DNA of 41,083 nucleotides from positions 1-41,083 of the forward strand of contig JAUNOA010000013.1 of NCBI GenBank assembly GCA_030531245.1. The letters run 5' to 3'. Under the pieces are notes generated by a model. That model ran no database searches and was not told where the DNA came from. It was given only the letters and a program-made list of their open reading frames with translations. Of the stretch, positions 16,185 through 26,330 are shown in pieces. The stretch comes from Lachnospiraceae bacterium (GTDB lineage Bacteria > Bacillota > Clostridia > Lachnospirales > Lachnospiraceae). Both the position numbers and the translations under genes were made by a program. Each line of letters begins with the position of its first letter. Within the stretch, counting starts at the first letter, position 1.

Positions 16185-16615
16185 TGAATATAAAGATCAA
16201 ATATTTTACCGATAAAATAGATAAGATCGAGTATATCGCCGGCAAAAGCGATTGGATGGACTTAAGGTGCGCCGAGGACATCGAATTGAAAGCCGGCGAC
16301 TTTCGTCTGATACCGCTCGGAGTAGGCATGAAGCTGCCTGAAGGCTATGAGGCACATGTCGTCCCGAGATCATCAACATATAAAAATTTCGGACTCATCC
16401 AAACCAATTCGATGGGGATAGTGGATGAGAGTTACTGCGGTGACAATGACCAGTGGTTCTGGCCTGCACTGGCTACCAGAGATGTCGTGATACATACCAA
16501 CGACAGGATATGCCAGTTCAGGATCATGGAGCATCAGCCGGCATTTGAATTCATCGAAGTTGAAAAACTGGGAGAACAGGACCGCGGCGGCTTCGGCAGC
16601 ACGGGCATTCGCTGA
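16184..16615 (+). CDS. dut: dUTP diphosphatase
   Basis: A 143-residue trimeric-type dUTPase that hydrolyses dUTP to dUMP, keeping uracil out of DNA and feeding dTMP synthesis. All five motifs can be located, some diverged: [12 protein letters not shown] (I), [10 protein letters not shown] (II), [19 protein letters not shown] (III), DRICQFRI (IV) and RGGFGSTG (V). Motif III is unusual around [10 protein letters not shown], where the family has RGE(I/W). The active site appears intact. It overlaps scpB by one base (TGATG). Confidence 0.9.
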   Translation: MNIKIKYFTDKIDKIEYIAGKSDWMDLRCAEDIELKAGDFRLIPLGVGMKLPEGYEAHVVPRSSTYKNFGLIQTNSMGIVDESYCGDNDQWFWPALATRDVVIHTNDRICQFRIMEHQPAFEFIEVEKLGEQDRGGFGSTGIR

Positions 16616-16617
16616 CA

Positions 16618-17475
16618 TTGACTTTAATTAACTTGCATAAAATAAAAAAAGCTATCCTTTTTTCGTGTATCGTGATTGCGGTATGCCTGCTTTGTGCATG
16701 CGGCAAAAACACTAGAAAGGAAAAAGAACTCAGGGAGCAGGCCATCGGATTTATGCAGCAGGGAGATTTCAGTGCGGCTGTTGCGCGTTTCGATGAGGCG
16801 CTTTCCTATCATGACGGCGGCTACGGTTCACTGGAAATCGACATCCTGCGGTATCGTGCGGAGGCAGAGGTGCTCGCAAAAGAGTATGCCAATGCAGCCG
16901 GAACCTATGCACAGTTAAGGCGTGAGGACGGCGAGAGACCGGAATATATCAATCTCGAGATAATATGTATGCTTCGTGCGGGGCAGGACCCGTATAAAGC
17001 ACAGAGTCTTTACGAACAGTCCTGTGCACTGGATCCTCACGGAACAGGTAATCAGGATGCACTCTATGCACTCGGTACCGCACTTTCGCACACAGGCAAA
17101 AAAGAAGATATAGAAACCGTGCTTGAGCTGTATAAAACTGCGTTAGATGATGAGAAGAGCGCTTCGGGTGAACTTTATAACAGAATCGGTTCCATGGAGT
17201 TTGCGAGGGGAGAGATAGACGAGGCAATCGACTGGTTTACCCGTGGTATAGCATTCATTCAGAAAAATCCGGACACTGATGAAGCGGATGTGCTCGCGTC
17301 ACTTAAATACAATACTGCAATATGCTATGAGTATAAGCACGATTATGAGACCGCAAAGAAATTGTTCGAAGAGTATGTCCAGCAGTACGGAAACAATGAG
17401 GACATACAGCATGAGATAGATTTCCTCGACAGCAGGATCAGAGAAACAGAGGAAAAACCTCAGAATCAGGAGTAA
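16618..17475 (+). CDS. TPR-repeat lipoprotein
   Basis: The 285-residue product has an N-terminal lipoprotein signal: basic residues, a hydrophobic core, then LLCAC, with the lipidated Cys at about residue 28. The rest is helical tetratricopeptide-like repeats, such as AIGFMQQGDFSAAVARFDEA and the C-terminal AICYEYKHDYETAKKLFEEY. TPR proteins hold partner proteins. No ATG is available before the signal; TTG at 16618 or 16633 must serve, without a clear ribosome site, so translation probably re-initiates after dut, whose stop is two bases upstream. The partner is unknown. Confidence 0.82.
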   Translation: MTLINLHKIKKAILFSCIVIAVCLLCACGKNTRKEKELREQAIGFMQQGDFSAAVARFDEALSYHDGGYGSLEIDILRYRAEAEVLAKEYANAAGTYAQLRREDGERPEYINLEIICMLRAGQDPYKAQSLYEQSCALDPHGTGNQDALYALGTALSHTGKKEDIETVLELYKTALDDEKSASGELYNRIGSMEFARGEIDEAIDWFTRGIAFIQKNPDTDEADVLASLKYNTAICYEYKHDYETAKKLFEEYVQQYGNNEDIQHEIDFLDSRIRETEEKPQNQE

Positions 17476-17505
17476 AGAAGGCAGGAAAAAGAGTAGAGGC
17501 AAACT

Positions 17506-20500
17506 ATGTACCGGTTTATTCTCGGAGGCTCAGGGAGCGGAAAAACACACAAGGCATTCACTGACTGCATCTCGGCTGCAACAGCCGATGAGAGCAGTCA
17601 TTTTTTGCTGCTCGTGCCCGAACAGTCTACTACTTCCTCGGAAAAAGAAATAGTAAAAATGCATCCGCGTCATGCTGCGGATAACATCGAAGTACTTGGC
17701 TTCAGCCGTCTGGCATACAAGGTGTTCGGTGAACTCGGAATCGAAAATCCTAAGGTCATCGATGATATCTCCAAGGCGATGATCATCAGAAAAATCGGTG
17801 CGGAACACAAAGATGAGCTGAAGGTCTGGAGAAACCGTTTTGACAAACCTGGATTCGTAGACAACCTTAAATCAATGATTTCCGAACTATATCTCTACGG
17901 AATCAGCAGTGAGGATATCGCCGGAAGCATAGACCTGGTCGACGGTCAGCTGCGCAACAAGATGCACGATCTGAATATTATATACAGCGCATTCAAAGAC
18001 GCTATCAGGGATAAGTATGTCACTCTTGAAGAGATCCCCGATATACTTGCCGCCAACATCCATAAATCAGATTTCATAAAAAATGCCTATATAGTTCTTG
18101 ACGGTTTTACCGGCTTTACTCCGGTCCAGTACCGTATCATCGAGAACTTCCTTTGTTATGCCCGGGAAGTGGTGATCACTGTCAGTATAGGAGAAGACCG
18201 CGAAAGCGATATTTTTGATATGAGCCGTGAGATGATCGACCGCATCATAGATATCGCATCGAAAAACGGAGTAAATCACGGCAGAGATACAGTACTCGGA
18301 ACGGAAGACTTCCTGGAGAGACACTTCCTGAGATACGATGGTGCCAGAGGACATATTAAGGATGACGAGCTGCGTATAATACATGCAGGCAATACGGCTG
18401 ACGAGGCCGCATTTGTGGTAAATGATATCGAGCGTCTCGTTAAGACCTGCAATTACCGGTATAAGGATATCGCAGTCGTGTGTTCCGATATAAGCAGATA
18501 CAAAAGCCTGCTGAATCATGAGATGGAACTTGCAGAGGTTCCTTACTATGTCGATGAGTCCATAGATATCGCAGACAATCCGCTGCTGCAGATGATAGAG
18601 GCGGCATTTGATATCATGCATTCGGATTATTCATATGAGAGTGTGATGAGATATCTGAAGACCGGACTGATCAGTGTCAGCCACGGGGAGACTGAAAAAG
18701 CCGATTCTGCGGATCCTGACAGTCGGGCAGAAACCCCGGCTGTAGATGCGCCGGAGCAATCCCCGGAAGCGGACGATGACATGATCAATGTCATGGATAA
18801 CTATATCTACGAGTGCGGACGCCGCGGATACAAACGTATGCGTGCGAGCTGGGATTTCATGCCGAGGGACCTTGAAGATACAGACAGAATAAAACTTAAT
18901 GAGTATAAAAACGCGGTTCTTGATTCGCTGGAGGAACTGAGGGAACTGGTTTCCGGAAATAAAAAAGCGGATGTCAATAATATTGTGACTGCCGTAAAGA
19001 AGCTGCTCGAAGCAAATCAGGTCCGGGAAAAACTCGAGCGTATTCGGGACCGTTTTACCGAAAACGGTGACCGGGCAAGAGAGAGAGAATACTCCGCAGT
19101 CTATGAGAAAATCACGGAACTGCTTGACGGTATTGCAGGACTGCTTGACGGAGAAAAACTGACCGGACAGGAGTTTTCCGATATCTTTACAGCCGGTGCC
19201 GCACAGATAAAGCTCGGTATGATTCCGTCGGGAACGGACCGTATCACTATCGGCGATATCACGAGATCCAGACTTGACGGTATCAGAGCACTTTATGTCA
19301 TCGGTGCCAATGACGGGAGCATACCCAAACTGCTCTCGAGGGGAAATGTAATCACGGATACGGAAAAGGAAAAACTGAAGGAGGCGGGATTTGAACTGTC
19401 GCCTACAGTCAGAGAGGATCTGCTGATCCAGAGATACTATCTATACAGACTTTTCACAAAGCCGGGAGATAAACTCACAGTGACATACGCGGGACTTGAT
19501 CTGAAAGGCTCACAGCTCCAGCCGTCATATATCATAGGATACCTGACCGGACTGTATGACAACCTGAAGATTGAAGAAGCAGTTGATGTGAGAGAACTGT
19601 ACAACATTAGTTCCGCAGTGCGGCGTGTCGGAGAAAAACTCAGAGACATACGAAGCGGTGCCGGTCCGGATGCTGAATTCGGTAATCTCTATGCATATCT
19701 CATCGGTGATGAGAAGACGAGAGAAAAAATCCAGCTCATCACATCGGCGGCTCTTTATGTATATAAACAGCGTAAGCTGGATAAGGAAAGCGTGGACCTG
19801 CTTTACGGTGACAGCCTGATGAGTTCGGTCAGCAAACTGGAAAATTATGCGCAGTGTCCGTACAGCTATTTTGCGACCTACGGACTTAAGCTGGCAGAGA
19901 TAGAACCGTTTGCGCTCAGAGTGATGGATATCGGCAATCTGGCACATTCGGCGCTTGAAAAGATTTTCAGTGAGGCAAAGAAGCTTAGAATCGATCTGAC
20001 TGCGATAGATGCACAGGCATGTGAAGCCATGGTTCACCGGTGTATCGAAGAAGCGATGCTCGATGATGAGTCTTCGAAATATACAGACACGGCACGCAAT
20101 GCGTATATTGTAAAGCGAGTAGAAAAGATAGTCGGACGGTCCTTCCTGGGACTGCTCGAAAAACAGGGGGACGGGTTCGTTCCATATGCTTTTGAATGGG
20201 GGTTCGGAGCAAAGGACAGGCTTGAATCCACACGGTTTGACCTGGGTGGGGGCAGGACTATGCTGCTTTCGGGTATAGTCGACAGGACCGATATCCGTGA
20301 GGATGATAGCAGTGTGGGAGTCAGAATCATAGATTATAAATCCGGTAAAAAGACCTGGGACTGGAGCGATATAGTAAACGGACGCGATATGCAGATTACT
20401 ATGTACATGGCTGCTGTCAGTGAGCTGATTGCAGACCGGTTCAAAGGAAAGAAAATCATCCCCGAGGAAATGTTCTATTACACGCTCAAGGATCCCATCA

Positions 20501-20832
20501 TTGACAAGGACAAACTGAAGAAAAAAACAGTCGAAGAGGCATTGCGTGATGAAATGTCTTTTGCGGGACTTAATGAACGTGAAGCTATCGATAAAGTCAT
20601 ACCCTATGTTGAGGGCAAGGCGGAAGGCTTTGGGAAAATGATAGCCTCAGGTGATGTTCGGGTGGAACCGTCAGCCAAAGACATGAATAACGTGAAATGC
20701 AATTACTGCAGGTTCCGGGCAGTGTGCGGATTCGATCCGAAGATAAGCGGATACAGATACAGCATGGAAAAGAAATACGACAATGAGCAGGCATGGCAGA
20801 TAATAAGCGGACAGGAAGCGACACAGAGTTAG
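17506..20832 (+). CDS. addB: AddB subunit of the AddAB helicase-nuclease
   Basis: A 1108-residue subunit of AddAB, which resects double-strand breaks and loads RecA. Walker A GGSGSGKT is at 8-15. A C-terminal RecB-type nuclease domain has D943 and K945 in IIDYKSGK. Four cysteines that would hold the iron-sulphur cluster are in place: C784, C1065, C1068 and C1074, with the spacing known for AddB. An acidic Pro/Ala/Asp-rich insert lies at about 393-425. An AGAGG ribosome site precedes the ATG. addA follows after three bases. Confidence 0.96.
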   Translation: MYRFILGGSGSGKTHKAFTDCISAATADESSHFLLLVPEQSTTSSEKEIVKMHPRHAADNIEVLGFSRLAYKVFGELGIENPKVIDDISKAMIIRKIGAEHKDELKVWRNRFDKPGFVDNLKSMISELYLYGISSEDIAGSIDLVDGQLRNKMHDLNIIYSAFKDAIRDKYVTLEEIPDILAANIHKSDFIKNAYIVLDGFTGFTPVQYRIIENFLCYAREVVITVSIGEDRESDIFDMSREMIDRIIDIASKNGVNHGRDTVLGTEDFLERHFLRYDGARGHIKDDELRIIHAGNTADEAAFVVNDIERLVKTCNYRYKDIAVVCSDISRYKSLLNHEMELAEVPYYVDESIDIADNPLLQMIEAAFDIMHSDYSYESVMRYLKTGLISVSHGETEKADSADPDSRAETPAVDAPEQSPEADDDMINVMDNYIYECGRRGYKRMRASWDFMPRDLEDTDRIKLNEYKNAVLDSLEELRELVSGNKKADVNNIVTAVKKLLEANQVREKLERIRDRFTENGDRAREREYSAVYEKITELLDGIAGLLDGEKLTGQEFSDIFTAGAAQIKLGMIPSGTDRITIGDITRSRLDGIRALYVIGANDGSIPKLLSRGNVITDTEKEKLKEAGFELSPTVREDLLIQRYYLYRLFTKPGDKLTVTYAGLDLKGSQLQPSYIIGYLTGLYDNLKIEEAVDVRELYNISSAVRRVGEKLRDIRSGAGPDAEFGNLYAYLIGDEKTREKIQLITSAALYVYKQRKLDKESVDLLYGDSLMSSVSKLENYAQCPYSYFATYGLKLAEIEPFALRVMDIGNLAHSALEKIFSEAKKLRIDLTAIDAQACEAMVHRCIEEAMLDDESSKYTDTARNAYIVKRVEKIVGRSFLGLLEKQGDGFVPYAFEWGFGAKDRLESTRFDLGGGRTMLLSGIVDRTDIREDDSSVGVRIIDYKSGKKTWDWSDIVNGRDMQITMYMAAVSELIADRFKGKKIIPEEMFYYTLKDPIIDKDKLKKKTVEEALRDEMSFAGLNEREAIDKVIPYVEGKAEGFGKMIASGDVRVEPSAKDMNNVKCNYCRFRAVCGFDPKISGYRYSMEKKYDNEQAWQIISGQEATQS

Positions 20833-20835
20833 GAT

Positions 20836-23800
20836 ATGGCAGACCGTAAATGGACAAATGAACAGTTAAATGCCATAAAGACGAAGAAAAGGCGTCTTCT
20901 GGTTTCAGCCGCCGCAGGAAGCGGAAAGACGGCTGTTCTTGTCGAGCGCATTATTCAGCGCATCCTGGATCAGGATGATCCTGTAGGAGTGGATGAGCTT
21001 TTAGTCATCACATTTACGCGGGCTGCGGCAGCTGAGATGAAAGACAGGATACGCAGGAGGCTGGAGGAAGTCATACATGAACTTCCGCGTGAAGCAACTG
21101 TGCGTCTGCGCACGCAGCTGGCGCTTCTGGACAGTGCAAATATACAGACTATAGACAGCTTCTGTATGAATGTCGTCAGGGATCATACGGATGAGCTTGA
21201 TATCGACCCGAACTTCAGAATAGCCGAGCCGACGGAACTGGTTCTTATGCAGGCAGATGTTATGGAGGAACTGCTGGAGGAATGTTATGAAAGAGCAGAG
21301 GATGATTTTATAGCATTTACCGACGCATTCGGGGAAGGAAACCAGGGAGGGAATTTAGAGGAAAAGATACTGAGAGTGTATGAATTTGCTCAGGTAACAC
21401 CCGATCCCGAGGCATGGTATCAGAGACAGCTCGAATACGACAGTATCGATGAGGTTAAGAGATATGCATACAGTTCACTGGTGCAGCTTGCGGCTTCCCT
21501 GATCCCGGCAGCGGAAAAAATTCTGGATTTATGTCATCGTCCGGACGGACCGGATGTCTATGCCGAAGCAATCGAATCGGATATCGAAAAACTTGAGGAA
21601 CTTGCGACTGCCGGGGATTATCAGGAGTTGAGTGAGGCTCTCAGAAACTTTGAATTCAAGACACTCAGCAGAAAGAGCACTGCCGCAGTGCAGGCAAAAA
21701 AAGAAGAAGTCAAAAACCTGCGCGAGGATATCAAGAAAACCGTCAGAAAATGGCAGGAGGATTTCACGCAGGATGAACCTGACGGACTCATAAAAGAATA
21801 TGAACTTACAGTACCGTTTATAAGGGTGCTTGTTTCACTGGCACGTGAGTTTGATCACAGGTTCTCGGAAAAGAAGAAAGAAAAAAATGCTGCCGGCTTC
21901 CTGGATGTTGAGCATCTGGCACTTGAGGCACTCAGGATGACCGATGAGTATAAGAACAGATTCAAAGAGATCTGCGTCGATGAGTATCAGGATACCAATC
22001 AGCTGCAGGAGGACATCATAAATGCCATCGATAACGGCAATGTATTTATGGTCGGAGACGTGAAGCAGTCCATATACGGGTTCCGTCAGGCCAGACCGGA
22101 TATCTTTGTCGGCAAGTATGAGTCATTTGCGGCATTTGACAAATCAGATGAAGGAACCGACACTCTCATAAATCTGTCGCGTAATTTCAGGAGCAGGACC
22201 GAAGTGCTGGACAGTGTAAACAGACTTTTCAGAGTCATTATGCATAAGGCGGCAGGTTCGGTCGAGTATACAAAAGATGCCGAACTCTATCCGGGGGCAT
22301 CATTCGGAACTCCGGAAGAAGAAAACTCCTCTGCGATGCAGGCAGAGACAGAGCTTCTGCTTGTGGATACATCGCAGATCGCCGCTGATGATACTGCTCA
22401 GTCCGCACAGGCCAGAATGATCGCCTCAAAAATCACAGAACTTACGAATCCCGACAACGGTGTGAATGTCTGGGACGGAAAGAAATACAGAAAAGCGCAG
22501 CTTTCCGATATAGTCATACTTCTGCGATCCTCCAACGTAGACGGTGAAGTGTATCTGAATACTTTGTTAAATGCCGGCATACGGGCACATTGCGACACAA
22601 ACAAGGGATATTTCAGTTCTCTTGAAGTACGCACGATGATCGCCATGCTCTGTGCGATCGACAATCCGAGAAAGGATATTGAGCTTACGGCATTTCTGCA
22701 TTCACCTGTCATCGGTATGACTGATGACGAACTTGTCGTACTCAGGAAGAAACCCGGAAAGCTCAGCGGAATCGCGAAGTATAAGTATAACCGCGGTATG
22801 GAAATGCTGGCGCGGTACCGGGAGATGAGCCGGTTCATGAATATAGAGGATCTGATCACCAGGATTTATGACGAGACGGGTTATTACGAATATGCCATGA
22901 GTCTTCCGGCAGGAAAGGTGCGACGTGCCAACCTTGACAAGCTCAAGCAGATGGCCTCGGAGTATGCCCTGACCGGATACAAGGGACTTTTCAATTTCAT
23001 CAGATATATAGATAATCTCAAGACTTATGATACCGATTTCGGAGAAGCGTCGGTAGCGGGGCAGAATGATGACGCAGTCAGCATCATGAGCATACACAAG
23101 TCAAAAGGACTTGAGTTTCCGATCGTTTTCATAGCCGAGTGCAATAAGAAGTTCAATGTTATGGACAGCAATAAGGCGATACTTATAGATGACGATCTCG
23201 GTATTGCCTGCAGATATGTAAATCTCGAAAAGCGATACAGACAGAATACATTTCGTCAGATGGTGCTTCGCATGAAGCTGCGCAGCGATACCATAGGTGA
23301 GGAACTGAGGATACTGTATGTTGCGATGACGCGTGCCAGAGAGAAACTTTTCCTGACCGCGGCCATAAACGATGCCGATAAATTCATTACCGAATATACG
23401 GAACGTGCAGCGGCTTCGGGTATGGCACTGGCGGATATAAACAGTACAAACGGTTATCTCAACTGGATCGTTAAGTCGGGAGTGAACTATAAGTATACGA
23501 TACTGTCCGCAGGCGAGGCAATGCATGCGGCAGGTGGTGACAGTCCCGGCCGTATAGCGGAATATCTTGATTCCCTGACGGTGGATAAAAGTGAAAGAGA
23601 AAGGCTTGGCAGGGTGTTTGATTTTGAGTATCCGTATGCCGCAGATGTGAATCTGAGGAACAAGATATCTATCTCGGAACTCAAGAAACAGTGGATGATC
23701 GATAAACTCCGTGAGGATGTGATGACCGGAGAGACGGAAATCGGGGACGGAGATTATGACAGTGTGCTGAAAGATGAAATACGAAAACGTACCGGGGCCG

Positions 23801-24294
23801 AAAGTACAGTATTTGACGGTGCAGGCGGCGGTGCGGCACGCGGCACACTCTATCATGAGGTGATGGAAAAGCTGGATTATACGAATCCGTCGGAAACTCT
23901 GGACAGCCTGCCGGATGAGGTCATGGCCGGGGATACCATAAAATTCCTGGATTCGCCGCTCGGACAGCAGTTTAAAACAGCGCAGGCCGAGGGCAGACTT
24001 TATCGCGAGAGACAGTTCATCATGGGTATACCGGCCAGAGAGATCGGAGCAGCCGATTCAGATGAGCCTGTGCTCGTACAGGGTATCATAGATGCGTTTA
24101 TCATGTCACCGGACGGTAGGGAGTGTATACTGGTCGATTATAAGACGGATCGTGTTGCCTGTGATGCCGATCTTACCGCACGCTATGAGGGACAGCTGTA
24201 TTACTACGGGATTGCTCTTGAAAAGATGAGAGACTGCCGTGTAACTAAAAGACTTATCTGGTCATTCTGTCTGGGCCATGAGATAGAAGTGTGA
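20836..24294 (+). CDS. addA: AddA subunit of the AddAB helicase-nuclease
   Basis: A 1152-residue UvrD-type helicase with a C-terminal nuclease. Motifs include Q-motif WTNEQLNAI (6-14), Walker A AAAGSGKT (25-32), Walker B VDEYQDTN (near 382), SIHKSKGLEFP (near 753), VAMTRARE (near 830) and nuclease D1101/K1103 in VDYKTD. It is the 3'-5' motor of AddAB and cuts the strand ending 3' at the break. Slightly shorter than many AddA proteins (about 1200-1250). The ribosome site is weak (TAGG overlapping the addB stop), consistent with coupling to addB. Confidence 0.96.
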   Translation: MADRKWTNEQLNAIKTKKRRLLVSAAAGSGKTAVLVERIIQRILDQDDPVGVDELLVITFTRAAAAEMKDRIRRRLEEVIHELPREATVRLRTQLALLDSANIQTIDSFCMNVVRDHTDELDIDPNFRIAEPTELVLMQADVMEELLEECYERAEDDFIAFTDAFGEGNQGGNLEEKILRVYEFAQVTPDPEAWYQRQLEYDSIDEVKRYAYSSLVQLAASLIPAAEKILDLCHRPDGPDVYAEAIESDIEKLEELATAGDYQELSEALRNFEFKTLSRKSTAAVQAKKEEVKNLREDIKKTVRKWQEDFTQDEPDGLIKEYELTVPFIRVLVSLAREFDHRFSEKKKEKNAAGFLDVEHLALEALRMTDEYKNRFKEICVDEYQDTNQLQEDIINAIDNGNVFMVGDVKQSIYGFRQARPDIFVGKYESFAAFDKSDEGTDTLINLSRNFRSRTEVLDSVNRLFRVIMHKAAGSVEYTKDAELYPGASFGTPEEENSSAMQAETELLLVDTSQIAADDTAQSAQARMIASKITELTNPDNGVNVWDGKKYRKAQLSDIVILLRSSNVDGEVYLNTLLNAGIRAHCDTNKGYFSSLEVRTMIAMLCAIDNPRKDIELTAFLHSPVIGMTDDELVVLRKKPGKLSGIAKYKYNRGMEMLARYREMSRFMNIEDLITRIYDETGYYEYAMSLPAGKVRRANLDKLKQMASEYALTGYKGLFNFIRYIDNLKTYDTDFGEASVAGQNDDAVSIMSIHKSKGLEFPIVFIAECNKKFNVMDSNKAILIDDDLGIACRYVNLEKRYRQNTFRQMVLRMKLRSDTIGEELRILYVAMTRAREKLFLTAAINDADKFITEYTERAAASGMALADINSTNGYLNWIVKSGVNYKYTILSAGEAMHAAGGDSPGRIAEYLDSLTVDKSERERLGRVFDFEYPYAADVNLRNKISISELKKQWMIDKLREDVMTGETEIGDGDYDSVLKDEIRKRTGAESTVFDGAGGGAARGTLYHEVMEKLDYTNPSETLDSLPDEVMAGDTIKFLDSPLGQQFKTAQAEGRLYRERQFIMGIPAREIGAADSDEPVLVQGIIDAFIMSPDGRECILVDYKTDRVACDADLTARYEGQLYYYGIALEKMRDCRVTKRLIWSFCLGHEIEV

Positions 24295-24339
24295 TATATA
24301 CGCACTTACAAAAACAATGCAAAAACTCTATAAATGTTG

Positions 24340-24377
24340 TATAATCATTGCGTATCCGCATATTGCGGATACGCAAT
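24340..24377 (+). promoter_or_regulatory. -10 box and 14-bp perfect palindrome before nusB
   Basis: TATAAT at 24340-24345 is a consensus -10; the -35 region is poor. Two bases later ATTGCGTATCCGCA (24347-24360) and its exact reverse complement (24364-24377) flank TAT, giving 14 perfect pairs. The expected start point falls inside the left arm. No T-run follows. The palindrome could be a repressor operator or, in RNA, a hairpin near the nusB ribosome site. Confidence 0.6.
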
Positions 24378-24395
24378 TGTAATCAGGGGGAATAT

Positions 24396-24842
24396 ATGAC
24401 ACGACGTGCTTTGAGGGAGCACTGTTTTAAGGTGCTCTTTTGTACAGATTTTTATCCCGCAGCCGAAGCCGATGAGCAGATCGACATGTACCTCGACCAG
24501 CCTGAAGAGGACGACACGGATGAAACAGGAAACACTGAAATCATCCATGAAGTTGAACTCAAGGAAGACGAGCAGAAAGAGCTGAAGGCCAGAGCTGACG
24601 ACATCATTGCAAAGATTCCGGAAATCGATGAGAAGATTGCCGCAGCCACAGAGGGATGGAAGCTGAAGAGAATAGGCAAGGTAGAACTCACTATCTTAAG
24701 ACTTGCCGTATATGAAATGAAATATGATGAAAATGTGCCGGAAAAGGTCGCTATCAACGAGGCCGTTGAAATCGCGAAGAAATTCGGGCAGGACGAGTCA
24801 CCGGCATTTATTAACGGAGTTCTTGCCAAACTGGTGGATTAA
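24396..24842 (+). CDS. nusB: transcription antitermination factor NusB
   Basis: NusB, 148 residues, binds boxA RNA with S10 in rRNA antitermination complexes. N-terminal MTRRALREHCFKVLF and C-terminal AVYEMKYDENVPEKVAINEAVEIAKKFG match the family, as does the closing FINGVLAKL. An acidic insert (about 25-55, EEDDTDETGNTE region) enlarges the loop after helix 1. I chose the ATG at 24396, which has AGGGGG nine bases upstream, over an in-frame start at 24348 that lies in the palindrome. Its stop overlaps xseA (TAATG). Confidence 0.94.
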   Translation: MTRRALREHCFKVLFCTDFYPAAEADEQIDMYLDQPEEDDTDETGNTEIIHEVELKEDEQKELKARADDIIAKIPEIDEKIAAATEGWKLKRIGKVELTILRLAVYEMKYDENVPEKVAINEAVEIAKKFGQDESPAFINGVLAKLVD

Positions 24843-26125
24843 TGTCAGATAATATCTATTCCGTTACACAGGTTAATTCGTACATAAAAAACATGTTCGC
24901 GAAAGACAGTGCTCTGAACCGCATCCGCGTTCAGGGTGAGGTAAGTAACTGCAAATATCATTCAAGCGGACACATATACTTCACTTTGAAGGATTCCGGA
25001 GGGACACTTTCTGCCATAATGTTTGCGAGTCGCAGAACAGGTCTCTCCTTTAATTTGCGTGACGGACAGAAGATAGTTGTGACAGGGAGCATAGAGGTAT
25101 ACGAACGCGGAGGCAGTTATCAGATCTATGCCCAGAAAATCGAGCTTGCAGGCATGGGTGATCTGTATGAGAGATTCATGAAACTCAAAAAAGAGCTCGA
25201 GGAGATGGGGATGTTCGCTCCGGAATATAAAAAGCCCATACCGCGTCATCCCGCAAAGATAGGCATCGCGACGGCATCGACCGGTGCCGCGGTGCATGAC
25301 ATAATCAATGTCACCACGCGACGGAATCCGTATATACAGCTGGTTTTTGTTCCGACGAAAGTTCAGGGACAGGGTGCGGCGGCAAGCATAGTCCGAAGTA
25401 TCCGAATGCTGGATGACTACGGAGTGGATGTTATCATCGTAGGACGCGGAGGCGGAAGCCTCGAGGATCTCTGGGCATTCAACGAAGAGACGGTTGCCAG
25501 GGCGATATTTAACTGTCGTACACCGGTAATCAGTGCGGTGGGGCACGAAACGGATTTTACGATCGCGGATTTTACGGCAGACATGCGTGCACCGACACCG
25601 AGTGCAGCTGCCGAAATCGCAACGGAAGATATGACGGAATTCCTGCGGTCACTCGATGCAAGAAAGGAAAGACTGGACCGTGCAGTACAGGGACTCATCA
25701 CATGGACCCGTGACAGCGTGCTTCAGAAAAAAGAGCAGAAGCTGCGGGATGTGATGGAAAGCCGTATCGACGGACTCAGGCGCAGGACGGAGAGAGCGCA
25801 GTACTCAATGAATCTGCTTTCGCCGGCCAACCGCCTTAATGCGTACCGGGCACGTGCGGAAGAATCGCGCATGAAGCTTTCGCATATTATGCAGTCTGAT
25901 GTTGCCGGACGCCGGCATGATCTGGCCATACGGGCCGAACGACTCAAGGGACTGTCACCGCTTGCAAAGATTTCATCCGGGTATGCATGGGTAAGCGACG
26001 CGGCAGAGAATCATATCAGCAGGGCATCACATCTGCATGCGGGAGATGCGATAAAGCTCCGTTTTGCCGACGGAACAGCCGGAGCTACGATAGATGAAGT
26101 AATCACGGAGGTAAGCCATGAGTGA
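24842..26125 (+). CDS. xseA: exodeoxyribonuclease VII large subunit
   Basis: XseA, 427 residues, degrades single-stranded DNA with XseB. It has an N-terminal OB-fold (about 3-105; VTQVNSYIKNMF, VQGEVSNCKYHSSGHIYFTL), then the catalytic core with GIATASTGAAVHDI, VGRGGGSLEDLWAFNEE and SAVGHETDFTIADFTADMRA, PTPSAAAE, and a coiled-coil region (about 260-370) that binds XseB. Family motifs are intact. It overlaps nusB by one base and xseB by eight. Confidence 0.96.
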   Translation: MSDNIYSVTQVNSYIKNMFAKDSALNRIRVQGEVSNCKYHSSGHIYFTLKDSGGTLSAIMFASRRTGLSFNLRDGQKIVVTGSIEVYERGGSYQIYAQKIELAGMGDLYERFMKLKKELEEMGMFAPEYKKPIPRHPAKIGIATASTGAAVHDIINVTTRRNPYIQLVFVPTKVQGQGAAASIVRSIRMLDDYGVDVIIVGRGGGSLEDLWAFNEETVARAIFNCRTPVISAVGHETDFTIADFTADMRAPTPSAAAEIATEDMTEFLRSLDARKERLDRAVQGLITWTRDSVLQKKEQKLRDVMESRIDGLRRRTERAQYSMNLLSPANRLNAYRARAEESRMKLSHIMQSDVAGRRHDLAIRAERLKGLSPLAKISSGYAWVSDAAENHISRASHLHAGDAIKLRFADGTAGATIDEVITEVSHE

Positions 26126-26330
26126 AAACAAAAAGAGTATCGAAGAAATGCTTGAAGAAGTCGACGGAATAATCGAGAGCCTCGAAAACGGCGACATCGC
26201 ACTTGAGGACTCATTCAAAATATACGAAAAAGGAATGAAAATTATTCAGACGGTAAACTCAAGAATCGATAAGGTCGAGAAAAAGATTATCGAACTTGAT
26301 GCAGGAGATGACAATGAATCTGAATGTTGA
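26118..26330 (+). CDS. xseB: exodeoxyribonuclease VII small subunit
   Basis: XseB, 70 residues, forms helical bundles around the XseA coiled coil. The sequence carries the family pattern SIEEMLEEVDGIIESLENGD, then LEDSFKIYEKGMKI. Its start overlaps xseA by eight bases, with GGAGG ahead of the ATG. Its C-terminus is acidic, and its end overlaps ispA by 17 bases. Confidence 0.94.
   Translation: MSENKKSIEEMLEEVDGIIESLENGDIALEDSFKIYEKGMKIIQTVNSRIDKVEKKIIELDAGDDNESEC

Noticed and set aside
16618-16645. Promoter TTGACT...TAAAAT at the start of the lipoprotein gene
   Set aside because: The two boxes are about 14 bases apart, too close for sigma-A, and the sequence lies within the probable coding start.
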